DNA of 59,740 nucleotides from Polymyxa betae. Its lineage: Eukaryota > Endomyxa > Phytomyxea > Plasmodiophorida > Plasmodiophoridae. The notes under the pieces were generated by a model. That model made no database searches, was not told the origin of the DNA, and was given only the letters and a program-made list of their open reading frames with translations. The stretch's first letter is position 1. The number at the start of each line of letters is the position of its first letter. The DNA lies in NCBI GenBank assembly GCA_003693705.1, contig RBZT01000583.1, positions 1 to 59,740 on the forward strand, written 5' to 3'. The translations under genes and the position numbers were made by a program. Of the stretch, positions 21,021 through 31,480 are shown piece after piece.

Positions 21021-21133
21021 CATTCTCTCTCCTGTTATTTATTGAATATATTATCTAGAATATTCCTCTAACAAGGTATAATGTCGGTTATCAGCTTTTA
21101 GTGTGCAAAATATCTCAAATTCGATAGTGGCGC

Positions 21134-21545
21134 GTGGGCTACAACGTCAATCGATTTCAATTCTCTGAGTTTTGCAGCGAGATGTCTACAGCGTTCACTG
21201 TTAATAGCCAAGAACTTAAAATCCTCAAACAAAGAAGAATTGCCAAACCGGAGAATATCTGGCTGAGGACTCGGTTGCTCCCGAATTTCCACATGGAGGT
21301 TACGAGATGTATTCAACCAGCACCAATTGCTTATCGATCCCGATCACATCCTCTATATAACCTATCTGCTACAACATTATGCCAATGGAACATCTGTTCG
21401 GGCGGCAGCCGTCGAAGTCGTTTTTTGCCATCTTAACGCATGCTACTAATCTTTGTCAGCCAGTTCGTTGCGAACGGCTGCTTCCTGCATCAATGAAGCA
21501 GCTGGACATTTCTGAGACTCAATTTCATCAACTCGAAGGATAAAA
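21134..21545 (+). CDS. small multi-exon gene candidate, function unknown
   Basis: A forward exon (about 21290-21410) reads WRLRDVFNQHQLLIDPDHIL followed by YITYLLQHYANGTSVRAAAVE, strongly helical. An intron beginning near GTTTTTTGCC and containing GCTACTAAT (branch-point-like) ending at TTTGTCAG (about 21460) joins it to PVRCERLLPASMKQLDISET with a stop soon after. An upstream exon (21183 on, STAFTVNSQELKILKQRRIA) may supply the start. No family was recognised. An overlapping reverse frame (21098-21316) is the competing reading. Confidence 0.35.
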
Positions 21546-22854
21546 ATTGAACTATGATTTATCTTACATGATACGATGGTCTGACCAAACCATTATGTGA
21601 AATCGTACTGCTCGTAAAGCTTCTTCTTGAAACAAAAGTGTGATGTTCACAAGGCACAATAGCAAATGAAGGAATTACAGTATAGGCCGGGATTCATGAC
21701 GATGGGATTTAAAAAAAAAGGTAGAATTATGAGAGTGATTTGTTCAAAGGGGCCATGAAGGTGAACATTGACTGATCAGGTTTTTAACTGAACAAAATGA
21801 CAGCTGCGATCAGTTCATCTGCGAGTAAATCGAATTGAAACTAAACGTCATGCAGACGACTATGAAACATGTAGTTCTAGTCTCTAGGAATGTAAAGCAT
21901 CGTTTAGATTCTCCTCTGTATTTTTAATGATTTCTTTTATCCGCTGGTTGGTCAGAGTATGGGAATACGTCTTGGTTTAAATTGAGTTTTAAGAGAATAT
22001 GCAGTTGCACGAAGCTCTAAATCAAAGCAAGGATTCTGCATTGCGGGCCGCTGATGACAAACTCAGTACGAAATGGAGAAATATCTTTCAAATAGAAAAG
22101 GAATCCCAATGGACCCTTGACATGCTTCACTGAATTCCAATTCGTACAAGATGGCGGAGGTGGTAAGTGAAAATTCGGATAATTTCCCAATTTTCTGGAA
22201 TTGTTTAACAGGACAGAGGATCGAATATAAATTTTGTCTTCTAGACATCCTTGATAAAGATGGGAAAGCAAGACGTGATAATAGACAGAACAGTTCCTCA
22301 ACAGCAGCTTGAAGTACAGCTGCATTACGCTATGATCTGCTTCGATGTCAGCATTCAACCATAAGAGAAGTTACAATTATCTCACATCGCTTTTATTCAT
22401 CCTACAACAGAGATGTTCGGTAGATCCATAATCATCAACAGAAAGTATTCTCGAAAGAGTCCCGAAGAAAGAAAACAGTTTTGATCAGATCATTATGAGC
22501 ATAATGTTATCCGAATAGAACAAGTTTCTGCAAGTGCCTTTAAATGCGAAAGAAGCCAGCTATGGCACTGTATTTCGACAATCAGATAGCACATGTATAA
22601 CCAAATCAATCTTCAAGTTCTACGTGGAAAATGTTGCCTTATCGAGTCTGATTGTGTTTACAACCGATAATGTGTCAGAGAAAAGAGTGATCAGGATCTA
22701 GACCGGATCCGACTGAATCGTATCAAACTGCATCTTTTACTTAAATAACGATTATTGTACAGTAGTTTGGAGAATCCCAATAAACATGACCCAACTTGAC
22801 AACTTGTGCGGGAATTTAGAATTGAGATCTGCGTCATTTCTGTGATTAATCTTA
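21546..22854. other. intergenic region with one unassigned reverse frame
   Basis: A reverse open frame at 22017-22358 (113 codons, ILALI end) has possible exon character but no recognisable domain. Otherwise AT-rich and featureless. Confidence 0.4.
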
Positions 22855-24462
22855 ATGACGGCATCCGATGTCGAGCAATCTGATTCTGCCAGGACGCAGC
22901 CAGATCCTGATTGGATTGGGTGGGGTCCAAAACCATTGCAGGTTTCAACTTCAGGATTGACTAAGGAGGAAATTCAATGGTGTCTTGATGGTTTTCGCAA
23001 ATACTCATCTGATTACTATAAAATCAAGAGGAAATATCCTTTCCGAATTGGGATTACTACTGCCCGAATTCGATCGCTACTTGGTCGTGTAGAACGGCTG
23101 CAATTGACCTATCAACAGAAAAAACGTAACATGTTATCTGATGAACAATGTGAGTTCCAGTTGGTTGACCATTTCTACTAGACAATTACTAACTGCATTC
23201 AGTAATAGATTGGCTTTCTGAACCTCGAATCCGTTGGACAGATGAGGAAACTGTTGCTTTGAGAGAGGCCGTTAATATATATGGCCGGGAATGGCGAAAA
23301 ATCGAAACAAAATCGCAGGGTACCCTGTTAGAGAGATTTGATAATGTCCAGCTCCAGAGACGATGGGAGCATGTTTGGTAAGTCATTAAATCCATACTAA
23401 TCACTATATGTAATTTGATGGTGGTTTAGCAAATGGGATACAAGAAAGAAGATACCTGTTAAGCAGTTCATTATCCTCGATGTGGTTGATGAATTTGGCA
23501 ATCCTTATACTGTTCGTGAGCGATATGCTAATGATGCAGCTCGTAAAGCAGCTCCGTTAGGATTCGAACTATTACGTGTTCAAGAGAAAGGGGATGATAA
23601 GGTATCGAAGGGTTTGGTTTCATAGTTCATTTTGTTTGCATCGAAAGTTTTTAAGATTCCAATGCTTTCATTGCGTTTTTCTCACAGTAGGGCTCTCTTT
23701 TTATAGGTTTATGCCTACAAAATATTCCGATTGGGCCATGGAGGCGTAATGAGGATTTCTATAGAGGATCCAAAGAATCCTGATTATAGCTGCTTTGAAG
23801 ACGAAATTCAAAATTGCTCTAAAGAGGAAATCGCTGTAACAGCAAATGGTCACAATCTTCAAGCACGAAATGAGCGAATGCTTTTACGTGAAGTGAAAAG
23901 CGAGCACATCGGACACGACAAGAACATTGCCGAACCAATAGACGCCGACCTCGTAACTTGGACTCATGGACGAGGTGTTGATGGTGGTTACTTTGATGCC
24001 GCTGAAATGGTTGCTGCTGAAATTGTTGCCGCCGAAGCGAAAAATTTCATAAATGTTGCTGGTGACCGCGAAGATGACAATGCCAAATCTTGCTCACCAA
24101 AACAATCTCTTGTTGAGAATGTTTCCCAATCTGAGTTGCAAGCCGATATTTCCGCTGAAAATGATGCAAATGAAGAATCCAAGCCTATCCATCTACTCAG
24201 AGATATTGTAGAAAATACAGACGCCGGTCATGCCTCTGAACCAGAACCCGAACGCATTGCAGAATCCGCAAATGAACAGACGGAACCATCAACAAAGTTT
24301 GAGCATGAAGAACAGAAACCATCACTCAAGGCTGTGAGAAAGCGGTTACGAGACGAGTTACGAGCTTTGAAAGCCATTCACCCTACAAGTTCTGAGGAGA
24401 AGAAAAAACTGAAGATTCAAAAAGAGGAAGTGAAAAGACAACTTCAACAATACCAGGAATAA
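22855..24462 (+). CDS. Myb/SANT-domain nuclear protein (multi-exon)
   Basis: Exon 1 (Met 22855) contains a helical block (LTKEEIQWCLDGFRKYSSDY) and ends DEQ. A 50-nt intron joins it to LIDWLSEPRIRWTDEETVAL then REAVNIYGREWRKIE, a Myb/SANT repeat with its first two Trp residues (WTDEE ... W-KIE) and RRWEHV at the third. Exons 3 and 4 (KWDTRKKIPVKQFIILDVVD and HGGVMRISIEDPKNPDYS) follow. The C-terminal third is acidic, ending in a Lys/Glu-rich coiled coil (RKRLRDELRALKAIH ... EEVKRQLQQYQE). It is probably a chromatin or DNA-binding protein. The exact family is not recognised; telomere-binding Myb proteins are an alternative. Confidence 0.7.
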
Positions 24463-24920
24463 TGAGTGTCAGGTGGTGACATGATATTCCAAACATTTAT
24501 TACTTATTTATTGATACATCTTTATATATATCTGTATACGGTAGCTTAGATCATAGATGTGAGATTTTAACAGTTATTGATAAGCACAGCCAGAAAATCT
24601 GATTCATTTGAATCCAACTGCTACGACTTCTCACATTATGAATTTAGACCGGAAACCATGATCATTGATCCATAGCATATTTCCCAATATTGGTACCTCA
24701 CTATCCTATCCTTTTGATGAAAACCCGAAAACCGCTCACAATCTCGATGCGCTAGTTGCAGAAATCTATAGGCAGGCAACAGTTCCAATCCAAGATGGAA
24801 AGCGAGGAGAAATAGAGCCCTTGTAAATGGCAGGAATTATTAGATGCTTCTGAATGGGAATACTACTGGGGGGGGGGCTGTGCCAGTACGGCATAACCCG
24901 AGATCTGATAATAAGCTGTC
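24463..24920. other. intergenic region with a G10 homopolymer
   Basis: No gene recognised. A run of ten G residues at 24868-24877 stands out 43 bp before the CEP44 start codon and could be a promoter-associated tract or a sequencing-prone site. Confidence 0.5.
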
Positions 24921-26301
24921 ATGTCGGGTGATGTTGGTATGAACCAATTCACACTCGTATTAAGCTTTGATCTGATTATTCATAGGCAATGCATTTGAAC
25001 GGCTCAGGCGCCTTCTTCCTAAGATCAAATATCATGGATCTATGGATCAGGCAATGGCTATGGCTGGAGCACCTGAAATCCTCCTTCCATTACTGCATTA
25101 TATCTTTCTCGGCTACAGTCGCGACGTCGCCAAATTTGTTTCAAATGCTGGGTAATTTATATTTGGTTTATTTCCATGCTGTTTAGAGCAGTTGTTTCCA
25201 TTTATGAATGTTTCCACAGAATTCTGGTAAACCTCTGATTTGTTTTGAGCTCTGAGTCTAATTTTACAAATCGCATTTTCCATTGATTACTTTCAAACAG
25301 ATATGAGTTAATGGGAAGATCCGATATGCAGTTTGTTTCTGATTGCTTTCGGATGCTATCTGATCTATTCGCATACAATCCCAGCATCTCGTCAAAACAA
25401 TTCCTTGCCCGAGGTTTCGCTGAACGCAAGCTGCACATGATGTGTGATGTTGTTCTACTCGTGATAGAAAAGAAGAAGCGCTTAGCACCGGTCCAGCATT
25501 CCTCAGCAGTTCGACGATCTTCGATTCCTCCCGTCTCCGTTGTACGAACGGTTGTGAGCGCCTCAGATTCGGAATCGTCTCCTTCGCCTCGAATTTCGGC
25601 TCCACCTGTTCCGACAGCTAAACTGCCTTTAACACCAGCCGATACTTCTATGGATATTATTTCCAAATTGTCAGAGCGCATGGCTTCACTGGAGACTACT
25701 ATCCGATCTATGAATGATACAATGGCTGCCCGTATCACCATCATCGAGGGAAAGATTCGATATTTAGAACAGAAATTGAAGTCGCAAGAACCTATTGACA
25801 GAGAAGAACAAGAGAAATATCGCGAAGATCAAAGCAATAGCAACTCTTCGACTGGAAATCAACCACGAGGCCAGCTGGAGCCAAATGAATCGAAGGAGAA
25901 GAGTATTGGTCGTACAGAAGGGTAAGATATCATTATCTCTTTTATTATCATTTTCTAACACTTTGTATTCAGAGCGCAAATTCAGGTAACATCTTCTGGC
26001 GCTAAAGAGGATCGTGATAGTAGCAGTAGCTCAATTCCCATGACATTTGCTGATAGGTAGATATCTGCATTCCTGAATGGAGCCAGATTTACTCAATTTC
26101 TTTAGACTGAACGCATTCGGTTCTGGTGAGTCGCTGAAAAATGCCTTTTCGGTGCTGTCTCAGGTAGTTTTATCAAATGTGAATCGCTTCTTCTTAAAAT
26201 CATTTGTAGACACCGGATTCAACATTCGTGCAAAATCTACTGACCAGAGTGGAGCAGACCGACCTCCTGTTCTCATCACAACTTCGCCCATTCGAGTCTA
26301 A
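24921..26301 (+). CDS. CEP44: CEP44 centriolar protein (multi-exon)
   Basis: Exon 1 (24921-24936) gives MSGDV. A 49-nt intron (24937-24985, GTATGA ... CATAG) joins exon 2: NAFERLRRLLPKIKYHGSMD ... EILLPLLHYIFLGYSRDVAKF. A second intron (25152-25300) joins YELMGRSDMQFVSDCFRMLS DLFAYNPSISSKQFLARGFA ERKLHMMCDVV. This matches the CEP44 domain: 'DL---L-kl---Lnyp ... LPil-Y-f--YS--v-e ... D-rF--avykllRd-F-y-P-lt--QF---GFAErKm--vcDii'. Behind it lie a Ser/Pro-rich linker and a coiled coil (MDIISKLSERMASLETTIRS). Small last exons encode QIQVTSSGAKEDRDSSSSS, LNAFGS and DTGFNIRAKSTDQSGADRPP, ending at 26301. In animals CEP44 binds centriolar microtubules and supports centriole-to-centrosome conversion; here it suggests basal bodies. 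Confidence 0.85.
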
Positions 26302-26544
26302 CAACAATGGCGCTTCTTCTGGCTCTTCTAATTAAATTCCTAATTGTGCTTTAATCTTCACAAAAGATGATAATAGGACGAATACTGCAATGTAAGATGA
26401 CTTGATTGCATCTATGGGTCTGTCGTCGGCAAATTTCTGTGCTTTTGATGAATACATCATACATTCGATTAATTATTTTTACCGAAATCCCTGCCTGGTC
26501 AGACTGGTCTGCCTGGCAAGTCTGACTCACGGTAAAAAAATCGC

Positions 26545-26571
26545 AGTTATTTTACCGTCTGTAAAATAACT
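26545..26571. repeat. perfect 11-bp palindrome with 5-bp spacer
   Basis: AGTTATTTTAC, spacer CGTCT, GTAAAATAACT. A second nested inverted repeat overlaps it (CGGTAAAA near 26530-26537 and TTTTACCG at 26550-26557). It is located at the 3' end of the Crypton ORF. It could be a recombinase-binding site, or the transcription end of the element. Confidence 0.8.
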
Positions 26572-26766
26572 CTAGTTATTTTTGCCAGCTCTCGGAATCT
26601 ACAGTTATCCATAGACAGGAGCCGATTTAATGCATGCGTGAAAGCGACCGACCAGTCGCCCTGACGATTGCGATATAGATTATAAACCTGTATAGCATTG
26701 GATGTATGTAAGCCTGCCTCAAGCAAGGGCGGCATATATTAGGTGATTAATTTTGGGGCTGTTTAT

Positions 26767-28869
26767 TTAACCACGATTTTGCGCTTTGAGAAATTTTTCA
26801 AGAGCGGATATGTTTTTTTTCTGCTCGAAATATTGGTCCATCAAGTCCAGAGCATCACGCTCTTGGAACGTTGCCGAAATAAGAGATTCAGTGTGGGCGA
26901 CCAGAAACTTGATTCTGGAAAAGTACTTTTGATCAGCTGAGCTCCAACCGACGCGCCATTTCCCTTTCGTATGTACTTCAAGCTGCTTTATACCTCCAGC
27001 AACACAAGAGGCGTTGCAATCAGGAGAAAACTCGCCGATTCCATTCCACTCATTCCATATGGAGCGCATAGATCGATGACCCCTAAACGGTACGTAGTCG
27101 CTCTGGTCTGTTGATTCTGGAACCGGCACTAAGCTTGTCGGCGTGGCGCTTAGCGAACCATGACGAAGCTCAAACTGGCCGATATGGTGGATGAAACCTT
27201 GTAGTTGCGAAGTTGTGACGGTTCGTCCCAGACGATCTGTGGCGCTATCTAATTTTTCCGATAAAACACTGAGATGCCCTCCAATATCTTTATGGACCTG
27301 ATCGATTTTATCCTGAACACCAGGTAGCACTGATTCGATACTTGCTTCGAACGGACTAACAGTAGTCGACAAATATGCTTTCATAGAATCACAAAACTCA
27401 GCAAATAAAGGCGAATTAAACACGGGAAGGCTGAACAAGAAATGGTCTCGTCCGAGAAGCTTCATCATAGCTACATCTTGGAGGATAACGGATCTCATAC
27501 GAATCAACATGGTCAGAAAAGCCATCGCAGTCGGGTGCCGGCCTACATTTCGTTCTAGTTCCGCGTCGACAAATGGGAACACAGATCTGGCCAATTCTTC
27601 GGGCGGCTGCACACCCGATCGCGGAAGGTAATACATCCCTTTCTTGCGATCATGACCAGCCATGATTCGTAATGCTTGCAGTGGTAATTTCGCCGAATAC
27701 CGATCGTCTTGGGTGTCTGGATTCCAGTTTCCTAAATTCTTGATCAGTGAGGAATCCATTTCTTCCAGCTCTGCTTTCACAGCTCCAACTGATCTTCCGA
27801 AATGGACGAAGTGTTTCGACACGACGCCAAGCTTCTTGCAGGTCGAACGCATGGCTTTGGCATATGTCTGATTGTTAACGCTGACAGTATTGTCAGCAGA
27901 AGACGACTCAATTAAAAGCTTGACCCCAAACCAACTGTCGTTCGAAGAGAAATCCAAGACCTCGCCCGAAATGTGGAATCTGGCGAGCAGATAAAAGCCC
28001 AGTGCTCCGACAGCACAGAGAGTGACGTCCTTGTGCCGCACGACACGTCCATAGAGAGTTTTTAGACCGTTTGTCTTTCCGATCGCGATCCGCATTACTA
28101 GAATATGACATAAATGGGGACCGTCATCAGGCTTCATCAAATCGCAAAGATCAGAAAGCTCACAGTTAAACAAGCTTTCTCCTCGAAGAATACCACCGTT
28201 AGTCATCAGGAAGCAGAACCTGTCCCGGAGAGCACCTTGGCAGAACTTCCTTGAGAATGCATGCCTTCCAAACAGCTCTTTCTCTATCAAAGGTACTTTT
28301 TCTACCAGCAGGTAAGGTAAAAATTCAGACTGCAGCTTTTCCTCGAAGTTCATTCTGTGAACGGTCACCTTCCGAGTCTTGACTGTAGCCAGCAGCCTTT
28401 GTACACGTTCAGACCGGATCTGGTCCTTAGTCAGGTTGTTAGCGTTCATATCAACCTGCTTCTTCCAAATTTTTAGAACCGAGCACAGATACTGGTTGAC
28501 GATATCGTAGGCAACCGGCTTTTCATGGTAGTTGTCGCACTCCATAACCGAACGAAAGTGGTCAGCGTCAAATATTGCATCCTCGTCGTTTCGACGCTTC
28601 CTGCCACGTTTTCTGGAAGGTCTATAAGCTTGGTAATAAAGGAAGCCGAAAACCTTCTCTTCAGTGACAGTTGTCGGGAAGTCGTGGCTGGCATACATCT
28701 CGTTGCAAAACGCAAGGAACTCCTGACCTTTACGATCATAAGCAAGCCTTGTATTTTTACGAGTAAACTGCTCTTCATGATCAAGTATTCGCTGAGCCTG
28801 AGCTGCGAATGGGCCAGTAGTGAAGGCCATTCCTCTACCGATCTGTATGGACAGATGTTTGTCTGCCAC
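26767..28869 (-). CDS. Crypton tyrosine recombinase with GCR1-like C-terminal domain
   Basis: A single-exon 700-residue protein. The N-terminal part (about 30-170) is a SAM-like DNA-binding region with a basic patch (PSRKRGRKRRNDED). The catalytic core has the Crypton set: Arg229 (GGILRGESLFNCELSD), Lys265 (IAIGKTNG, beta-hairpin Lys), the His356-x-x-Arg359 box (HFGRSVGA), Trp382 (GNWN) and the nucleophile Tyr391 (DDRYSAKLP), followed by IMAGHDRKKGMYYLPR. A heptad linker at about 515-565 precedes a GCR1_C-like DNA-binding domain (SIWNEWNGIGEFSPD ... EVHTKGKWRVGWSSADQKYF SRIKFLVAH) near 610-670. No stops, frameshifts or missing catalytic residues are seen, so it could be active. GC content and codon use look higher than in the flanks. 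Fungal-type Cryptons have this layout. Confidence 0.88.
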   Translation of the reverse strand: MADKHLSIQIGRGMAFTTGPFAAQAQRILDHEEQFTRKNTRLAYDRKGQEFLAFCNEMYASHDFPTTVTEEKVFGFLYYQAYRPSRKRGRKRRNDEDAIFDADHFRSVMECDNYHEKPVAYDIVNQYLCSVLKIWKKQVDMNANNLTKDQIRSERVQRLLATVKTRKVTVHRMNFEEKLQSEFLPYLLVEKVPLIEKELFGRHAFSRKFCQGALRDRFCFLMTNGGILRGESLFNCELSDLCDLMKPDDGPHLCHILVMRIAIGKTNGLKTLYGRVVRHKDVTLCAVGALGFYLLARFHISGEVLDFSSNDSWFGVKLLIESSSADNTVSVNNQTYAKAMRSTCKKLGVVSKHFVHFGRSVGAVKAELEEMDSSLIKNLGNWNPDTQDDRYSAKLPLQALRIMAGHDRKKGMYYLPRSGVQPPEELARSVFPFVDAELERNVGRHPTAMAFLTMLIRMRSVILQDVAMMKLLGRDHFLFSLPVFNSPLFAEFCDSMKAYLSTTVSPFEASIESVLPGVQDKIDQVHKDIGGHLSVLSEKLDSATDRLGRTVTTSQLQGFIHHIGQFELRHGSLSATPTSLVPVPESTDQSDYVPFRGHRSMRSIWNEWNGIGEFSPDCNASCVAGGIKQLEVHTKGKWRVGWSSADQKYFSRIKFLVAHTESLISATFQERDALDLMDQYFEQKKNISALEKFLKAQNRG

Positions 28870-28913
28870 CCAATGAGCGACTGTCTACGAACAGTGGTCG
28901 CAGTTATTTTTGC

Positions 28914-30000
28914 GTAGTCAGATTGCCATATTAATGTGAGTCAGACTCCTTATATATATACGATAAATAATCTCTAATTATGTTTGTAAACACTACAGTA
29001 CGGCCTGAGCTGACCAACATGATCGTTATTGATCACAACTTTCTCGCTTATCTGCTGTTTTTTGTTGTTGCATTCCTGGATTGTACCAGACCATTCATTT
29101 CAAGTTCAACACTCTTCTCGTATATATAAAAGATATCGAATATGGAATAAGTAGTTCAAAAAAATTAGCCTAATGCATGTCAACAAGGATGAGAAACTGC
29201 ATTGTCCAGCGGAATAGGTTTACGATAAGATGGAGCTGCAACGAGCAGTAGGCTCATCTGGGTTCTTGACGTAATTCAACTCAGCGCATGCTCATGATTT
29301 ATTTCTTATTGAGACTGAAGACAAGTAAAAGTCTGTAAAACCAAACTATGACAGCAAATGCTAAATTGCAATTCGGGCAATTCAAGAGCATTCTTGTAAA
29401 ACCATTGTACCAAATTAATGATAAAAACATCTCTTTCATATAAAGATAAACCATGTTTATAAGAACACTCTAAATATATTTAAAAGGACGTTTTAGGGTT
29501 CATTGCTGATGAGAACTAGCGGATACTAACTGTAATAACAAATTCTCATTTTGGTGTAGGACTCTGAAATCAGGTCAAAGTATTACTTTAAAAATCGGGG
29601 TTCGAGCTTATCAATAATTGTGATAAAATAAATGAGAGGTTGGTGGAAACTGGAAACTGGATCCAGAATGGGCGACAACTTCGTAAATCCACCGACTTCA
29701 ATATCTATTTTGAACATTGCAACTCTGTAACAAAGCGAGAATTAAACATGGGATTTTATTTTTTTTTATTCAGGAACCATCCACACTCCACAGAATGAAG
29801 GTTTTTTCTGATAAAATGGATTTTCTAAGATACTGTAGCCAGTAAATGCAACTGCAATTTCGACTTCCCTTTCTCTTAACTGAATATGAAGCACTAAGAA
29901 TAAACTGCATCTATAATGATATGAGCCAGCGACAGAGAAAAACAATATCGATTAACACTTTAGCGCTCGTCAATCAAATTCATAGGATCGTCTATGCTCA
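28914..30000. other. AT-rich intergenic region
   Basis: Over 1 kb without a convincing open frame. A GGTTCGAG string near 29599 looks like a tRNA B box, but no A box or acceptor stem fits. T-rich tract near 29757. Confidence 0.55.
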
Positions 30001-31056
30001 ATGTTGTTTTTGAGGTTATGCGGACGAATACAGAAACTAACAAGACCAGCTCCCATCTCATCATGGCGTCGACATCTGTCAGGACTGCCACCATCTTTTC
30101 CTAGAAATGGCCAATCGAAGCTGGTCATCTGGGGTATCCTGGGCGTTAATGCGGCTGTGTTTGCCAAATGGAATCTCATTCATTCATATCGGGAGCTACA
30201 TCATATGACAGATAATTGGACAACATCTGTTGGTAATCTCATTAATCATCCTTGGACTCTGGTATCACTTCTCTTTTTGTCTATAATCATATGGAAAATC
30301 TATATTATATACTTCATTTGAGCTTATCTTTGCAAATCATTGCTCTGCTTCTGTTTAATATACAAAGGCACAGTTGCTGTCCTTTTGTTGGGTTTCACTT
30401 TAATAACATCAATGTGGTTTATATCTTAATTCTTCAAAGATATCGCCCCGGTTTCAATTACAGTCACCTTCATATTCAATGTGTTTTATTCTGATTTCGT
30501 ATTAAACTAAGTGCATGCTAAGGTGACAGCTGCTTTCTCTCATCAACAACCAATTCATTTAATATTCAATATGTTGGTGTTCTATTCTTTTGCTCCACCT
30601 CTGGTAAATGTACTCTTCATCAATGAATATACCTCACTGATCTTTAACAGTTATCCTTACTGGGTGCACCTCGATTTCTCGGTTTTTATTGTTCTGGAGC
30701 GGTCGTTGCCAGTTTCGCCCATATCGCTTATTGTTTTGTCACACGAAGAGATTCACATTCTCTTGGAGCTAGTGGTGCTATCAACAGGCAATGATTTTAC
30801 GATCAAAAACTATTGCTCTATCTAACCGATGTCATTTAGCATGATGGTGACCTTCGCATTGCTTTTTCCTCATTCTGAATTTCTAATCTTTGGTATGTTA
30901 CCAGTTCCAGCATTAATCTGGGTTACTGGTTTAGCTACATACGAAATTGTGTTCTTGGGTGATAAGTCCACAACTGATAGAGCTGGACATCTTGGGGGTC
31001 TAGCCTTTGGTGCCGCCTATTACTTCCTTCGTCTACGTCGCTTTCGCCGGTTTTAA
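30001..31056 (+). CDS. rhomboid-family intramembrane protease, PARL/Pcp1-like (multi-exon)
   Basis: Exon 1 (Met 30001) has a basic, Arg-rich start (MLFLRLCGRIQKLTRPAPIS SWRRHLSG) typical of a mitochondrial presequence, a membrane helix (LVIWGILGVNAAVFAKW) and a HSYRELHHMTDNW segment. A roughly 260-nt intron joins PWTLVTAAFSH ... HLIFNMLVFYSFAPP, the family HxxxN-type block (H-L-I-F-N). The next exon contains the catalytic serine motif GASGA (SHSLGASGAIN, about 30754-30789). The last exon gives TTDRAGHLGGLAFGAAYYF with the catalytic His (AGHLGG). Ser and His are both present, so activity is expected. Role: cleavage of membrane proteins in the mitochondrial inner membrane, inferred from presequence-like N-terminus. 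Internal exon boundaries are approximate. Confidence 0.82.
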
Positions 31057-31136
31057 TCCCGCTCAGCAGTTAAAGTGAAATATTTGTCAATGAGCAGTGT
31101 ATGGGCAATATACTGGAAATACTGTTTACAGATAAA

Positions 31137-31480
31137 CTACTGTTTTAAGGACTGCATGGCGCCGATCTCATTGACAAACAGCTCGATGCTGGAGAATCGG
31201 CCCTGTGCCTGTGGATTATCTCTGGGCCTTAATTTCTGCAGAAGGCCATATAATGCTGCCTCCGACATTGCAGATCGCTTATCATAGTGATTCATACTGA
31301 GTACCAATGTAAGAGCTGACACCAAAAGCTGATATAAATGTGAATTGGTTGGAATCTACAGTATTCAGATTCACATTAAGGATGGCATTGATTCGTGCTT
31401 CTTACATTGTAGTTAAGATCGGCGCTGATTGACATTAATAAATGATGAGCTGTATCTCGTAATGAAAAAGTATTGAGCAT
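31137..31480 (-). CDS. small helical protein, function unknown (2 exons)
   Basis: Exon 1 (Met 31480) MLNTFSLRDTAHHLLMSIS ADLNYN is joined by a 49-nt intron (GTAAGAAGC ... TACTGTAG) to IPTNSHLYQLLVSALTLVLS MNHYDKRSAMSEAALYGLLQ KLRPRDNPQAQGRFSSIELF and a short end, about 95 residues in total. Both splice sites are consensus and the frame stays open, which supports a real gene. It is predicted to be all-helical. No family recognised. It is convergent with the rhomboid gene and divergent from delta-COP. Confidence 0.5.

Larger units (their letters stand above)
26541..28913 (-). mobile_element. Crypton-type tyrosine-recombinase transposon, apparently intact
   Basis: A single-ORF element (26767-28869) flanked by short direct repeats. 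TCGCAGTTATTTT occurs at 26541-26553 and 28898-28910, and AGTTATTTTTGC at 26574-26585 and 28902-28913. Two left-hand copies exist, so the exact left end is 26541 or 26574. Between them lies a perfect 11-bp inverted repeat with a 5-bp spacer (AGTTATTTTAC at 26545-26555, GTAAAATAACT at 26561-26571), the form of a tyrosine-recombinase core site. Cryptons have no terminal inverted repeats and are thought to move as DNA circles cut and rejoined by the recombinase. Boundaries are inferred from repeats alone. Confidence 0.75.

Noticed and set aside
24989-26041. Pex14-like peroxisomal protein reading of the coiled-coil region
   Set aside because: First impression from the coiled coil and Pro-rich linker; the upstream exons fit CEP44 (YSRDVAKF, QFLARGFAERK) and lack the Pex14 N-terminal motif.
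29580-29680. GGTTCGAG string near 29599 as a tRNA B box
   Set aside because: No matching A box, anticodon arm or acceptor stem in either direction.
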